DNA from: Otis tarda
Lineage: Eukaryota; Chordata; Aves; Otidiformes; Otididae
Reading direction: 5' to 3'
Length of the DNA: 64,000 nucleotides
NCBI GenBank assembly: GCA_026413225.1
Contig: CM048552.1
Span: 162,390,053 to 162,454,052 of the forward strand
Below, in pieces: positions 28,530 to 42,401 of the stretch (positions are counted from its first letter, which is position 1; every line of letters starts with the position of its first letter). The translations under genes and the position numbers were made by a program. Below the pieces are notes generated by a model. The model had not been told where the DNA came from and ran no database searches. It saw only the letters and a program-made list of their open reading frames with translations.

Positions 28530-28745
28530 TCCCGCTGACACCAGCGCACCGCTGCCAGCCGGACAAACGCGGGCTGACCCGCGGGAGAGCCACTGCCCGC
28601 GGCCGTTGCGCGGCCCCGCGGGCTTCGCTCCCACCGGTTGCCGGGAGCAGCTGCGCGCCGCCCCGCGCTCTGCCGCCCCCTGCCGGAAGCCGCCCTGGGA
28701 CAGACCGCGGCAGAGACCGCCCCCCCCGCCATGCAGGGGAAGTGT
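28530..28745. promoter_or_regulatory. Small orphan CpG island
   Basis: About 200 bp with dense CpG, including GCGCGGCCCCGCGGGC and GCGCGCCGCCCCGCGC blocks, lies alone in AT-rich DNA 3.4 kb upstream of the GPC5 start codon. It carries GC-box-like motifs but no TATA box that I can see. It could be an alternative GPC5 or non-coding RNA promoter, an enhancer-type island or a protein-bound unmethylated site. The open frames on both strands are compositional. Confidence 0.55.
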
Positions 28746-31700
28746 CCCCTCCCCACATCCCCGAGTTACTTCGCTCAAATCTCTGCACTACTGCCTTAGA
28801 GTGAAAGGGAAAAAGCTTTAAAAAAATGCAGGCGTAAAGGGCTTCGCTTCTTCACAGTAATTCTAAGTTTAAGCATTCACTTCAGAGTAGTGTATCCAGA
28901 ATGTAATGGCACATGTATTTTCATAAAGATTTTATTTACTTTATAATTTATACTTCAAGCATACCTCAGCAGTCAGCCGTTTACTTTGAAAAGTACTTCT
29001 TACTGCTAGGTACACTGTTTCCATGGAGACTTCCTCAGATATTCCAGTGCGCACATTCTTAAATCTCTCGTTGTCTTTTCATTAATAATATCACTTGTCT
29101 TCCTTGCAGGACAATTAACTCAGGCCTGTACAACTAAAACATTACCAGAAAGAACACCTAAGAGGGAATAACCAGTAGTCCAGACTGCAGCAAAGAAAAG
29201 CAGCAACTTCTACAAAATACTAGCATGTAACACAGAGAAACAGTGTGTTGTGTCATTGGAAGTGCAGTTCTGCAAACTGACCCTAATCTTAAAGAAATCT
29301 ACACTCAATACCAGTAGCAGTTTAGCATCATCAGTATTAAAAAAAAAAAAAAAAGCCAGATATCTGCAGATATTTAAATATTCTTCTTTGAAGCATCAGC
29401 AAAAGGTCGACACAATTTTGGTCATCTCTAAACACAGAACACAGAGGGGTACGTCTTCTTTTCCCTACATGCCACAAAGGGACAGTTCTTCACATTTCAT
29501 AAACTCAAATTCTAGTTTCATCATGCCTAGAGATGTGACTTAATTTCCCTTAGTTCATATCTCATGCTTACAATAATTTTACTTCACCAGAACGATGCCC
29601 CAGGAGACTCTGCAATCAGAAACTATTTGTTTAACAAGACGACCAGGCTCCACCTTAGTGAGTTAGCAGGTAAGTCAACATGCAGATGTGTGGACACTTG
29701 TACTGTAAACGGTATCACTCACAGCCTCTGTTACTGTTCCTCACACCCCTGCATCTTGGGAAGCATTTACTCAAACTCTGTAGTTGATGCCTAGCTTCTC
29801 AGTTTTTGCTGGTGTGTAGAATACACTAAAAACTATTCCTAAGAGGTACAAACCATATGACTCGCACCTAAGCGGAACGTATCTGATGCTTCAGCCTTCG
29901 CAACTGGACCAAAGTCTTCATAGTGTACCAGACTTTAGCTTTCTGTCTTTTTCCCCCCATCAAAAAGATGCAGCCCCACCTCCCTCCCTCCAAAAAAAAA
30001 AAAAAAAAGTCTTTATTGATTCACTAAGTTCTGAACAACTGTAAATCTCAGAAATGTCTCAGTTTTGCCTTGCAACTATATGTATGAATCTTACCTATAC
30101 AAGCTCCATGTACAGAGCTTGTCACATTCAACCAGCTGAAGTCACATTCATTCTACTTAAAACAACAGTAAAAAAAGTGAAAAAATATGCCTCTCAGGAC
30201 ATTCTCATAAGACAGTAAAACCCAGATTACAGCATCCTTCAGAACTCCCGACCCTATCTTACAGTAGTGTGCCACTTCTACTGGTAATATGCAGTTTTAA
30301 AAATTGATATTCAAAGAGAAAAAGTATCTTCTTCCTTTGTGTTTCTTGTGGCCCTTCACATACAGCTACTCCAAACAGCAAAGTTGGAAGATGCTGTTTG
30401 CCCATAGTGTTACTTCAGTTCTCATAGAAAAAAAACTTCACCCAGGGAGGTACAGCCCTTGTTGGTGTTTTTTCCTTCAGCGGTCATGTTTTTCAAAGTG
30501 TGGTTTATTGTCCATAGAACAGAATTGAAAATGATCCTGCCGCAGCTCTCAAATTTAATTCTGCACTGAATTTCACCCTTAAGGATCAACTTTTAATTTC
30601 TTCCTAACTTTTCTCCACTGAGTCCTAGCTCCCAATTCAGGCAATGTACTCCAGGCAGTTGTAGGTGCATGCTTCACTGTCACTAAATCCAGAATCTAGT
30701 AATTTAAAAAACAGGGCAAACCTAGGCATTCCTAAGAGTGAGTTAGGGCTTAAGTTCCCATCAAGCAATGACTCCCAGGCACTTATTTTTAGATTGTTAG
30801 TAGCTACGTGCTGCTGGTATTGAGGAAGAGACCTCCCTTGCTATTAGGTCCCACCTGAATTGGCAAGATAAGTGAAAGAATGCCTGCCAGATCTCAAGTT
30901 CAGACCAAAAGGCAGTAATTTGGTCACACCTTATGTAACTGAGTATCAAAGAAAATTAATGCAGACATCCTAATTTTCTTTTAATACCATTCACACATTC
31001 AAGATGTGACTGGCTGCCTCTCTCTGCTTGACACAGATTCACTTTCCACACCTCTCCCAGGTGAGCATGTGAGATATTAATGTATTTTTGAAGTGACGAG
31101 TCTACACAATAAAGCCTCTGAGGTTATCCCAACATGCACTGTAGTAGTTGTTAGCAACTGGTCTGGGAGGGAGCAGAACCTCAGTCTACCAAGCTGGGCT
31201 ACTGAAAAGAAATACTGAGTTACAATCTCTTTCTACAGATGACAGAGTATTTAATATTAAAGTGCTAGCAATGATCTCTTTCCTCCACAATGGCCATAAC
31301 TTTATGCTGAAAGGCTGTTGAAGCTCCTTTGTAACTACATCACATGCTCTTTTTATAGATCACTCTATATTTAGCAAGATGCAATTTCCATCAGCACAGA
31401 AAACCTTTATGAACTCAGTAATGAAATTCACAAGACAAAAAGTCGATTTCCAACCTTACATTTCATTAAAAAAAATACACTGTGTAATGATGTTAATTCC
31501 TATCTGCCCATAAAAACTTCTTAATGGGAATTTCTCTATGAGATATCAGAAATGCCTTAGTTACAGAAAAAGCTTCAAGTGGAAACTGGATTACTTTGGA
31601 TACCAAAGCCAATCACTACACAACCAAGTTTCACGAATTCTGCTTCCCCTGAACTACTTGTGAAGCTGTACTTTAAGTTTACTTCCCACTTTGCATTAAA

Positions 31701-33509
31701 CAGATAAATGAAACTAGTGTATGGAAACAGTTAGGCTCAGGTCCTCATTAAAAAAAAAAGTGAGTGTTTAAGGAGATACTTAGACACCACCAATTTTCAT
31801 ACCACATGTTACTGTCACCCTAAGAAACTGTATTTGTTCTTACACAGCAAAATCTTTCACAAACTGGAACCAAACTGCTCCCTGTCAATGAGCTGACTGG
31901 TCTTAGCTCAAGGCACATCCCAGATGAGGATCTCCGAATTGTGCATTTTTCCTGTCTTGCCAATAGCATTAACATAGATATCATGGAAACTGTATATTAC
32001 ATGTGAGGGACTTAGAAAGAATTAGACATTGCAGCATGTAAATACTTTAAGAGGTTAGCCTGCTGTTATTCACTGACTCTTCCAGAGCACTGTAAAGACA
32101 ATACAAGTATTTAAGTTTAATCTTAGTACTACATGGTTTCAGTAGAATTTATGAACACTTGATACCTTTAAATAATAGAAATATTAGGAATAACTAGGCA
32201 AAAAAAATGATCAAAGAACATATTTGGAAAGTATTTTATAGGCTTAGAAGAAAAGTTCCTGCAATAACTGAAATGACAGGTAATCAGCATCTGCTCTTCT
32301 GTTAAGAAATTCTCATCTTGCTCAATGAAACTCCACTGCCCACTAAATCCTTTACTTTAAAGTCTAAACAAAAGCACTTCCCTGTTTAACTATATAAGCA
32401 GTTGTACAGGTCAGTTTAAAGATTGTCTCCATGGCATTTGTTCATCTCTGCCTCTTTTCCAGAAATGGATTCTTTAGCTATTCCCCTCTTCCTCATTCTT
32501 TTTTTAGAGGAAAGCTGTCATCTGTCTTGCCTATATAATCCTGCAATATGGAGCAGGAATGGTCTGTCGGCTATGCAGGTTTTAAGAATATTGCTACTAA
32601 TTCTGAACTAGTGCTTTGCAAAGGAGCCCCTTCTATTTCATTCTAAGCTAGACAGGAGTAGTGGAGTTTACACTTATTTAAGAAATAAGAAGAGTATTTA
32701 CATAGTGGCTTAAAAAGCAAGTTGGAAGTGTTTGGCTATTTCCTAAGTTCCTGATTCTGGTTTTTTTTTTTTTTAATTTCTGACTAATTCAATACAGCTA
32801 GAATGGAATTAACTTGTTTTGGCATTATGTATAGTGACAGCTGCAAAACATTGGAGCCACCAACTGTTCAAACATGGCAACAGCTACCTAACTTCTATGC
32901 TAGAGTAGTTTACACAAAACACAATGTAGAAACTAAGTTCTGCCACCACTGAGTTTTATTCATTACTTAAGACACAATATTATCATATTTATCCTATTAA
33001 AATTCTGAAAACTTTGTATTTGATTAAAAAAATGTATACTTATCTAAAATGGTTATATTGCTACCTCTAAATATATGACATTAACTTAATACCCCAGAAG
33101 CTCTTCTGGTTCTCCCTTCAATTAGACACTTAAATGTAAGATAGTTACTGATAGAGGTATACAGCAGATGACCTTATGCACCAGTTCATAAAAATAAGTT
33201 TATACAAAATTTTGTAAAGAAGTCTACACATTTATCATTGCAAACAATTACATGCATCATTTTCAAATACTTAATGGAAATTAATCCATAAATTAATCAG
33301 CAAAATGGAACAACAGTCACTTCAGAGCATACTGTTAAGAAAAAACCTACATGTTCTCAGAGTATACCACAATTGCCAATGATTTTTCTTGATTAAGGTT
33401 TATGTTGAACCTTCATCTTCAACTCCAGATACGTATTCATTCCATAAATTTCTGTCATTGAGCTGTACCAACTCAGCTGAGGCAGCCGAATGTCTCAGCT
33501 GTTCCAAGC

Positions 33510-34411
33510 TCTGGTGTTCTGTGGAGTTAAACACACCATTAGCAAGTTTGCTGACAATACCAAACTGGGAGGTGCTGTTGACTGTCTCTTGAGGGACAAC
33601 AGGCCTTGCAGAAGGGCCTAGACAGACTGGAGCATTAGGCAATTATCAAAGCCATCAAATTTAACAAGTCCAAATATCAGATTCTGCATCCAGTGTAAAT
33701 CGGGAGAGAAGTGGCGGGAGAGGAGTGGCTGGAGAGCAGCCCTGCAGAAAGGGATCTGGGGGTACTGGTCGACAGCAGGCTCACTAGGAGTCAGCAGTGC
33801 GCCCTGGCAGCCAAGAGGGCAAACCACATCCTGGGGTGCATCAAACACAGCATAACCAGCTGGTCAAAAGAGCCGATTATCCCGCCGTACTCAACATTGG
33901 TGTGTCCTTACCTTGAATACTGTGTGCAGTTCTTGGCTCCACAATTTAAGAATGATGTGAAGGTCGTCAAAAACGTCCAGAGGAGGGCAACAAAGGTGGT
34001 GAAAGGGCTGGAAGGCACGTCCTATGACAAGCAGCTAAGGACTTCGAGCTTGTCTGGTTTGAAGAGGCAGTTGAGGGTCAACCTCACTGCTCTCTACAGC
34101 TTCCTGAGGAGACACAGCACAGAGGGAGGTGCTCTTTTCCCTGGTATCCAGTGACAGTATGCATGGGAATGGTTCAAAGCTGCATCAAAGGAAGTTCAAA
34201 CTGGACATTAGGAAGCATTTTTTTACTGAAAGGGTGGTCAAGCACTGGAACAATCTTCCTAGACAGGCAGCCGATGCCCCATGCCTGTCAGTGTTTAAGA
34301 AGCATTTGGACAACGTCCTTAACAACATGTCTAATTTTTTAAGTTGTCAGGCAGTTGGACTAGGCGATCATTGTAGGTACCTTGCAACTGAACTATTCTG
34401 TTCTATTTTCA
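33510..34411 (+). mobile_element. CR1 LINE, broken reverse transcriptase 3' half plus 3' end
   Basis: Starting around 33530 the plus strand reads like the CR1 polymerase catalytic box (SKFADNTKLGG, where active copies have FADDTKLGG), so the second catalytic aspartate is changed. A 147-codon frame at 33711-34154 carries the C-terminal CR1 region, including [12 protein letters not shown], '[15 protein letters not shown]', '[19 protein letters not shown]' and 'VQRRATK'. The tail follows in another frame with 'FFTERVVKHWNNLPRQAADAP' and ends in a TTCTGTTCTATTTT repeat. Several frameshifts and stops separate the parts, and everything 5' of the FADD box is missing. It is a dead fossil copy of about 0.9 kb. 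Confidence 0.95.
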
Positions 34412-37058
34412 CCTGAATTCAATGAGCACAAGTAAAGGAACACCTGGACAACGTGAGTGTTTAAGTTTGTTGAGAATTTTAATCAGTGTACAACAGTATC
34501 TAGTGTAACTTCAGTTTGCAAAGCATCTTGGAACAAGTTGAGTTTATATTACAGCACTGAAGTCCTGAGGCAGCAGACAAGACAACAAATAAACTGCAGA
34601 TGCAAGCTACTAGATAAGTCAACCATACAGCTTAACTATGAGAAACCCAGAACTTCTTACAAACCAGATTGTGTTAAGACAATGTAAAACTAATGTAGCA
34701 CTTAGTACTATGAAGTGATAGCTCAAGTACCTAAGAAAATTATTATAAATACAACTGAGGCAGACTCCATAGCAAAAAGAATCTTATTAAGTAAACTATG
34801 AGAAGTTTCATGACACAAACCTTTCTTCAGATATTTAAGCCATCCTAGCTCTGCTACTATCATATGACCACCTAATTTCTTGATGGAGAAACAAGACTCC
34901 CCCATGAGCATATAAGAAGGGCTGTGGCAAGGTCATACTACAGCTCTGTTCACTCAGTATCCCAACTGTAGCAGCAGATCCCTAGGGAAGAATGTAACAT
35001 TTCCCCTCCATCTCTTTCCAATCATCTGTGAATTCAGGAACTACTGGAATTACCAGTCACATTTTCTTTAAACGTCCCTTAATGGCTTCCCCACTTTGTC
35101 CAATTGCACCCCTCACCACTCCCACCACACTTGGACGTCTTTTCCACATCTGCAATCCAGCTACGGCAAAAAAAGGTCATTCTGCCAATATTTCAGGATT
35201 TCAAAGAGAAAAAACTTTGTATGCTTCCAGGTTCAGCACCTGCACTGTCCACAGCTGACTTCAGTCATCAGAACATCTACTCAAGCAAAACCCAGTTTCT
35301 TTCCTTTCCAAACAAACAGGTTTTCCTGGAAGAATTTAGTTTCATAGACACCACCAATGACAATGAGGGAATACACATGAAATGCCCATGTTTTGTTAAA
35401 CTACAGTGGTTCCTTCTGCATTTACTGATCATTTGTAGCAGGAAGTCATTTTACTAACCAACCTGTTCTTTGCCTTACTTTGCGTGGACATAAATATACA
35501 CATACCCACACAGAGACACATACACATATTGTAAGAGAGAAAGTGTAGACTAGGGAAACAAACAGCCATGAAGAAAGAACATGCCCTGAAATTTGCAGAA
35601 AGTAGGAAAGCTCCTGGTTTGTTCATAACACATTTCTCAGCCCCCTCAAGGACAAAGATGTAACGTCATTTGTGAGCATAGTTAGTTTTTGACCTTGTAT
35701 GCTCAGGGAAAGGCTAGCTCTGAAAAAAGTCAGGGGAAATGAGAGAAACAGCAAATATCTGTAGTTTTATGAAATGCCTCCCCAAGATGTTCTCTGGTAC
35801 CCACAATAGTTACTAAAATTCTGACTAACATAAAACAAGGTTAAACTAACATTTTAGTATTACTAAACAATGCTATAAAAGGTTCTTAATTATCTGTACA
35901 TGAATAGTGGGATGGATAACTATAGGTAAGGGGAACAACATTAACACTTTTTGCGCATGGTTGTGGTCTAAGAACAAAAATATAGTATGAAATGTTAACA
36001 GTGCCCGGATCCAATAATTTACTTCAGTTGAAGCTAATTAAAGGTGAACTTCCAAAGTTATATTTGAATTTTTAAATGAGATTCCTAGCATCTTAAAAAC
36101 AAAAGAACCCAAACACAGCAGTGAGTCAGGAAAATTCTCTACATACACCCTTCAACCTTAACCCTAGAATCCTAATGTCATAACCTATGGGAGATATACA
36201 CCTTTACTAAAATGTATAAACAGCCCACACCTCCAGACAGTGAATAAAGGACCTTCCAATCTACAACCTTGACTCCTATTACTCATTACTCATTGTTGTG
36301 CCAGTTCTATACATAAACACAAACCCACCTGCTCAAAGTACTGGACAACCTGTGATTGGAATGTGACAATTTGGCAGCTGTAAAGTAAAAGCTGTCTATC
36401 AAATGTTTCATCAAAAGGATTGATCAGCTTAGAAGTAACTGAGTTTCATGAAATAAAAGTAGGTCTATTACAACAAATGCTATTTACATCTTTTTAGGTT
36501 CACTTTCATGAATCAGGGTGTGGTTTTGGAGCTATGTATCAAAAAAAGCATTTGTTTTGTCAAAGTATAAGTATTTAATCTGTGAGACCATAGCTAAGTA
36601 TCTCTGAATTCAATCCTGATATCCCTCGATATATTAGTTGGGAGGACAGGAAGTTTCAAAGCTACTCAGGTTGGAAGCAACATAGACGCCAGCCAGTTGT
36701 GATTTTTACGCACTTATTAGGGTGCTTAAATGAAGGAATCCAAGCATTACTTCTAGGTCTGGAGACGTAATGTACATTTTGCTAGAGGTTTTCAGCAAAA
36801 TAAGAAATGTGACAGGTACTTCTCTTTATCAGCACTCCCCTACTTAACGTGTTCCCTCCAATTTCCTTTTTTTTTCTTCCTCTGTAACTCACTTCTACTG
36901 TTAAGGCAGTGCTACAACATTCAGTTTCACTTGCACACAAAAAAAGTACTGGTCCTTAGACTCCCTCCACATTTGCCCAAGAAGTATGCTTAGTATTCTG
37001 GTATTTTAGGCAGAAAGTCTCCTTTTACACTAGCATCACAGTGAACTAGAAAACTTTT

Positions 37059-37522
37059 TGTCGTAGTTCAGCCCCGACAGGGACCAGATTACGCAGTCTC
37101 TCTCTCACTCCCCCCACTCTCCAAGAGAATAGGGGGAGATTTGGCAAACAAAAGAAAACCAGAAGGAAAAAAAAAAACCAAACACGTGGGTTGAGATTAA
37201 ACAAAAAGTAAATTTAACAGTAATGACAGAAGAAAACAAAACAGTGATGGAACACAAATACACAGTGATGGAACACAAATAGCTCACAACAGATCTTCAC
37301 ACCCAGTCTCTTCCAAGTAGCAGGGAGACTCCCTTCAGCACCCTCCTCACTTATATACTGAGTATGATGTCAGATGGGATGGAATAGCCCTTTGGCTAAT
37401 TTGGGTAAATTAACCCCAGCTGTTAGCTAATTAGTTAACTATCTCAGCCATAGGGGCTACCAGCTTCAGTTCTCCACCCAGCTCAGGTAAATATTAACTC
37501 TATCCTAGCCAAAACCAGGACA
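37059..37522. mobile_element. Solo LTR with 5-bp target-site duplication
   Basis: The 464-bp unit begins TGTCGTAGTTCAGCCCCGAC and ends CCTAGCCAAAACCAGGACA, an imperfect terminal palindrome starting TG and ending CA. It is flanked by the direct repeat CTTTT at 37054-37058 and 37523-37527. Internally it has CTCTCTCACTCCCCCCACTC, 'GTGGGTTGAGATTAAA', and 'CTTATATACTGAGTATGATGTCA' followed by 'GGAATAGCCCTTTGGC'. I recognise these blocks from a widespread LTR of bird genomes. No internal region remains, so it arose by LTR-LTR recombination. It is related at its ends to the older block at 7428. Confidence 0.9.
37241..37280. repeat. Two tandem 19-bp units inside the LTR
   Basis: ACAGTGATGGAACACAAAT occurs at 37241-37259 and again at 37262-37280 with a 21-bp period. 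It is an internal duplication of the solo LTR. Confidence 0.9.
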
Positions 37523-40500
37523 CTTTTAAACATAACTGAGTCGAGGAAGACTGGTGCAAATGCTGCACTTTCAGACTTGTTGGCAGATCTAAGAAAAGGA
37601 GTCTGAGAACTCTTAGCAAAAGGCAAACATAACCCTGATAGTAAAACAGGTCAATCAGGATTATCAATATGTACATCCTCACCATTCATGAGACCCTCAG
37701 AATAAGGTACACACAAACTTCCCAACCATAAACTGGGAGCACACCAGAGACCCAGACACCAGGGAAGTTCTCATTTTGTTAAGGCCATAAAAAGCCAATA
37801 GTAGAGGATGTTCCCAGTGAAGTAGAGACATATCTCTCTCTAGTGAACAGGAAAGTAAAGCAGCTAACTGCGGCTCTGACACGGTGTTCAAATCATACGG
37901 GAGATACAAGTACTGATTAATGCACCAGTTCTATGGGTTACAGCTACCACATGAAAGAACACCGCACATGCCCTGCCTTGCCAGTCAAACACAAAATGGT
38001 GTTACTGCCCTATGGAAGTAGCACTCTGGTATCTTGAGCACACGGCACACCAGCTCAAGTCCCGGCATACTGAAGCGCTGCCTTTATTTCTCTGAGTATC
38101 AGTGAACTTGGATCTCAGGCCAAAAATGGACATCCATGAACAAGAAATTCAAGACCACCTAGGTGAGCAGGACACTCTGGAAGGTTACACTTTCAAGCAT
38201 GGGGTTGGTCTCGTCACAACAGCAAGGACCACTTAATCCCAAGGAATGCTTCTGCCAGAGCAGCACCTTGTCCCAATCCAGAATTGTAGTCTTAAGAGTA
38301 CCATTTGGTGGAAGCCCTAAGAAAAGCTGTTTGTTACAACAGTGGTTGTAAGGGTGATTGATCTGGAGTTTTCTGGTTTGGGCACAAAGTAAGACTTAAC
38401 AGGTTTCTCACTGTTGCTCATTGCTCAAAGACAATATAAACAAACAAAAAAAAAATCCAACCCCCCCTCAAAATCCACAACACTGAGAAGGGACTAGTAT
38501 TTTAATTCCTAGCTTAATTTCAGTTAACTTTTACAGTTTCTCATCCTTTCAGCATGTTAAAGTCACTTGGTATAACCAAACCAAATCTAGTCTTTCTACA
38601 AAGGAGAGACCTTTACTATCCCCCCCCCCAAAAAGTGGCTCTGCATGGAGTCTCTGGATCAGAGACTACTCAAGTAACCTTAACACTACTTTGGTAGCCC
38701 TCCTACAGCATCTACCTCTCAAGTTATTTCCTTCTCCCCCTACCTCTCAGCAGATGGGGAAAAAAAAAAACACAGATGCACATTTTTATACAGCTTACAC
38801 CCAGGTTTTGTTCGCTGTGCTTTATCAGAACTCTCTAGCTCACCAGCAAACAGCATTTTCACCCATTTGTTGTTTAGATTCTTTGTCAAAGGCTCCCTTG
38901 CAGTTAGCTTTTATAAAGGAGAGGGAAGGGGCAGACTTTCCAAGCTACAGAGTGAAGACTCAGTTTATCACTAGCAGAACTCAGATACACAGTCTAAATG
39001 TTTCATGAATAAAGCATGTCCCTTAATTTTTTTTTGAACGCTAGACAGTTCTTTTGTTTCTGCAATGCCTCTAAGACTATGCTTACATTCTTGCTGGCTC
39101 CCCATGCTTCTTGTAAAAGAATACAAAGTGGAATGTAACCTAATTTAAATGTCCTAGAAATCTGCAGATTTCTACAAGTAGGTGATCCCCAACATATTAT
39201 AGCTTCGCTATCCCCAAAGGGGAACAGGCCTACAAATCAATACATATTTTAGACTTCAAACTCTTAAGTTAGTACCAGAGAAGCGCATACTAAGTGGACC
39301 TACGCATATACATAGATGGAGCAAATAATTTTCAAGTGTAACTCCACGTGGTTGCAGATATCTCAATGGGGACACCATTTACCCAGCTGTCCATATGGAG
39401 TACCTCAGTATACACAGTGCTTCTCACAGCTCTCACAAACTATTTCCCCAGGTAACCACTCACATGTCAGAGCATGAAGTATGACTGTCCAGGCCAGGAT
39501 GAAGGGTAGAGCTCAGATTCCAGGTTGTGTCAAGACATGCTATTTTGACAATTGCTACAGGGAAGTAACCCAGAGAAGCATCCAGTCAGTGTAAGAAGGG
39601 TTACTTTTTTATATACTAGGCTACACTGCTAGGAAACAACGATTTGGGGAGAAAGTATTGTTAATACAAGAGTACAGTTGTCTTCAGCTGGAATACAGGA
39701 CAGTCTTAGAACACACCATCACAAAATACTGCAGAATGCACTCTCCAAAGCTTTAATTCCTTTTTAACTACTACTCTCCATTCTCACAGTGCAAAATTAC
39801 GAAGATAGAAGTTTTTTTGCTTCTGTGAAAAATATTTTTAAAGCCACCAATTTGAAGTAGCGACCTATAAGGATTCTCAGTACCCAAGAAACTACAACCA
39901 ACTGACTTTACAAGGAAGGGGAACTCTTCACTTACCCTCTTCGTGGAATAGTTCAAAACTGTAACGCTCCCATATTTCCTGCTCTAAACACCAAAAACAC
40001 ACACACTCCAGAAAACCTCCAAACCACTAAGCCTCCCTATGTATAATATATCACCAGAGCAGAACAGGATACCTTAGAAAAGCCAAAATACTCAGCCATG
40101 TTAGGATATGACAATGCGTAAGAACTGAAAATAGACCACTGGTCCAGCAGACAAAGCTCTGCAGGCTTTTTTCACCTCTCTCCGTTCTGGGTGTGGGGGG
40201 GAACAAACAAAAAACAAATAAAATGGCACAAAAATGGATTTCATTCATTCTCTTTTAACTAAACTAGGTTTGCAATATATAGAACTGTTGCCATATTATA
40301 AACCCAGAGTGGTAGAACACCGCTTACCACTACAAGCACAGTCTACCTCAATGCCTTCTTGGAGAAAGTGTAGTTCTAGCCTCCACAACATATGTGGTTC
40401 TCTTCCAGCAATTATTTTTCTCCCTTTTCCTTCCCTACTCTAGCCCCAAGTTTTAACCTCCATCTCAATCTCATGTTTAGAAATACTTCAGTCATACAAA

Positions 40501-42350
40501 TATATGAATAAATGTATTTTTCTCATCCAAATTCCAAGTGCAGTACATATCTGAATCCATGCACAACTGCATCTTTCTACTGACTGATTGTTTAATTATT
40601 GGATAAATTTAATAAACAAACCTTAAAAAGGGGACAAAAATAACTTTTAATAGTAGATACTAGGCAAGTGAACATCTGTTGTCAAAGTGATCAGTACAAT
40701 CCTTAGACATGAGTTGCTAGGAAATAAAGGTAAAAAGAAACATCCTAATTCAGAATACAGCTTCAAACAAGAGCTGACTCAGACCTACCCAGACAAAGAA
40801 CACGCTCAACTTTTGTTTGCACTGATCTCTGTGGATAACCCATATTATAGATCGCTCACGCAGTCTCCCTGAGCAGAACCTGCTTTCACTACCCTGCTAA
40901 AGCAGCCTCTCAAATACTGCCTACTAGGATCAATTCATAATTCAACCATTTGATTTCACCTGGGATCATTGCGTTTTCTGCAAATGGAGACACGTGAATG
41001 GGGAGAAGGGAAAGAACTACTTCTCTGACTACATCCCCAGGTACCCAGATATTAAAGCACAGAGACCAAGGCAGAATTAAGAGGTTGCTTTTTTTCTTTA
41101 GCATCTCTAGTGTAGCATGCCACAAAGTCGGAAGTGTTCCAAGCCTACAGGCTGACTGTCGAAAATATTCCAAGGACCTCTGGTATGTTTATTAATCATG
41201 ACAACTCCAAAATACTCTCTACGTTCGTTCTTGCAATTATGTCAGTAAGCATATTTGGGCTTTCTAACACCCAACCAGTTCTTGTAGAATACTCACCTGC
41301 ACAGAAATCCAGTCCGACACTTTCAGAAATACTAGCTGTTACAGCAAGATCGGGCTAAATCTCTACTAGAAGATGCTGACAAATACAAAGAGCACATATT
41401 TGGTGACGTACAGAACCAGCTGCATGACCTTCAGACTGGAACGAAATTATGAACTGAGTAGTTCAGAGGGCGAAACTTGCTCACGAAAGTTAACCACCCT
41501 GTGTGTGCACCATCATACTGCAACACAGGCTTGCAGAATTTCTGTGTGATGGATGGCTGAAAGGGGACACTTCTTAACACAAAAATGCTAAGAAATATTA
41601 CTTCCTGCCACAGACTTTGAGAACATAAGCATAATGTAATTTCAGAGAGGCTAATGACTTGCAGTGGAACAGTTGTTTTGATAGACACAGAGATTCATAC
41701 TCAAGACTTGCTTTTAGACTTTGTCTGATCATATTGATGCAAATGAAAGAAACTACATCCCAGAACTGCAGTATCTTGCTCATTATACTACATCATATCA
41801 AGAACTACTTAACATAATACAACGACATGGCTACACCTCACACATAGTACCTTCCAATCACAAAAATCTAGGTATAAATTGCTGTTCTATCAGCATGTTT
41901 TTAAAAAGCTTTTTCTAGATGAGAATTAAGGTTTTACCTAAATTAAAAACCCATTAGCAGAGCTTACCACTGTCACACTCTTACAGTTAAGAAAGTTGTC
42001 CCCAAGCCATTCTTGTTTCATTATGAAACCTTTCGATTCAATGTTTTTACTGAATAATAACAAAAAACTGATCAGCAACCTAGTATTGCCAGTTTCTAGA
42101 ATCTGACTGTAGAGAATGAGATACTTAAAAGAAGCCTCTCTAAGACACAGCATTTTTTGTTTGTTTTTGGAAAACAATTAGGAAAGAAAAAAAGTTAAGC
42201 CTGCAGAAGTTTACAGGGGTTAACACAAAGATTTTCTATCTCAAAGTATTTAAATACTTTCCAAATACTAGTGATATTCAGAGACTACAATTAAGGCTGA
42301 TTTCCCACAAAAAAAACCACGGGCCTTCGCCAAAGTAGTGTGGGGTGGGT

Positions 42351-42401
42351 GAAGAAAAAAAAAAGAAAAAAGAAAAGAAAAAAGAAGAAAAGAAAAAAAG
42401 G
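42351..42401. repeat. Purine (A/G) tract
   Basis: About 50 bases of only A and G in GAAAA/AAGAA units. It is a homopurine-homopyrimidine mirror-like stretch and a simple repeat. Confidence 0.9.

Noticed and set aside
28267-28821. 184-codon open frame
   Set aside because: It spans the small CpG island, is low-complexity Pro/Arg-rich in its second half, and has counterparts on the other strand.
33711-34154. 147-codon frame as a host gene
   Set aside because: It is the C-terminal part of the CR1 LINE polymerase with broken flanking frames, not a cellular gene.
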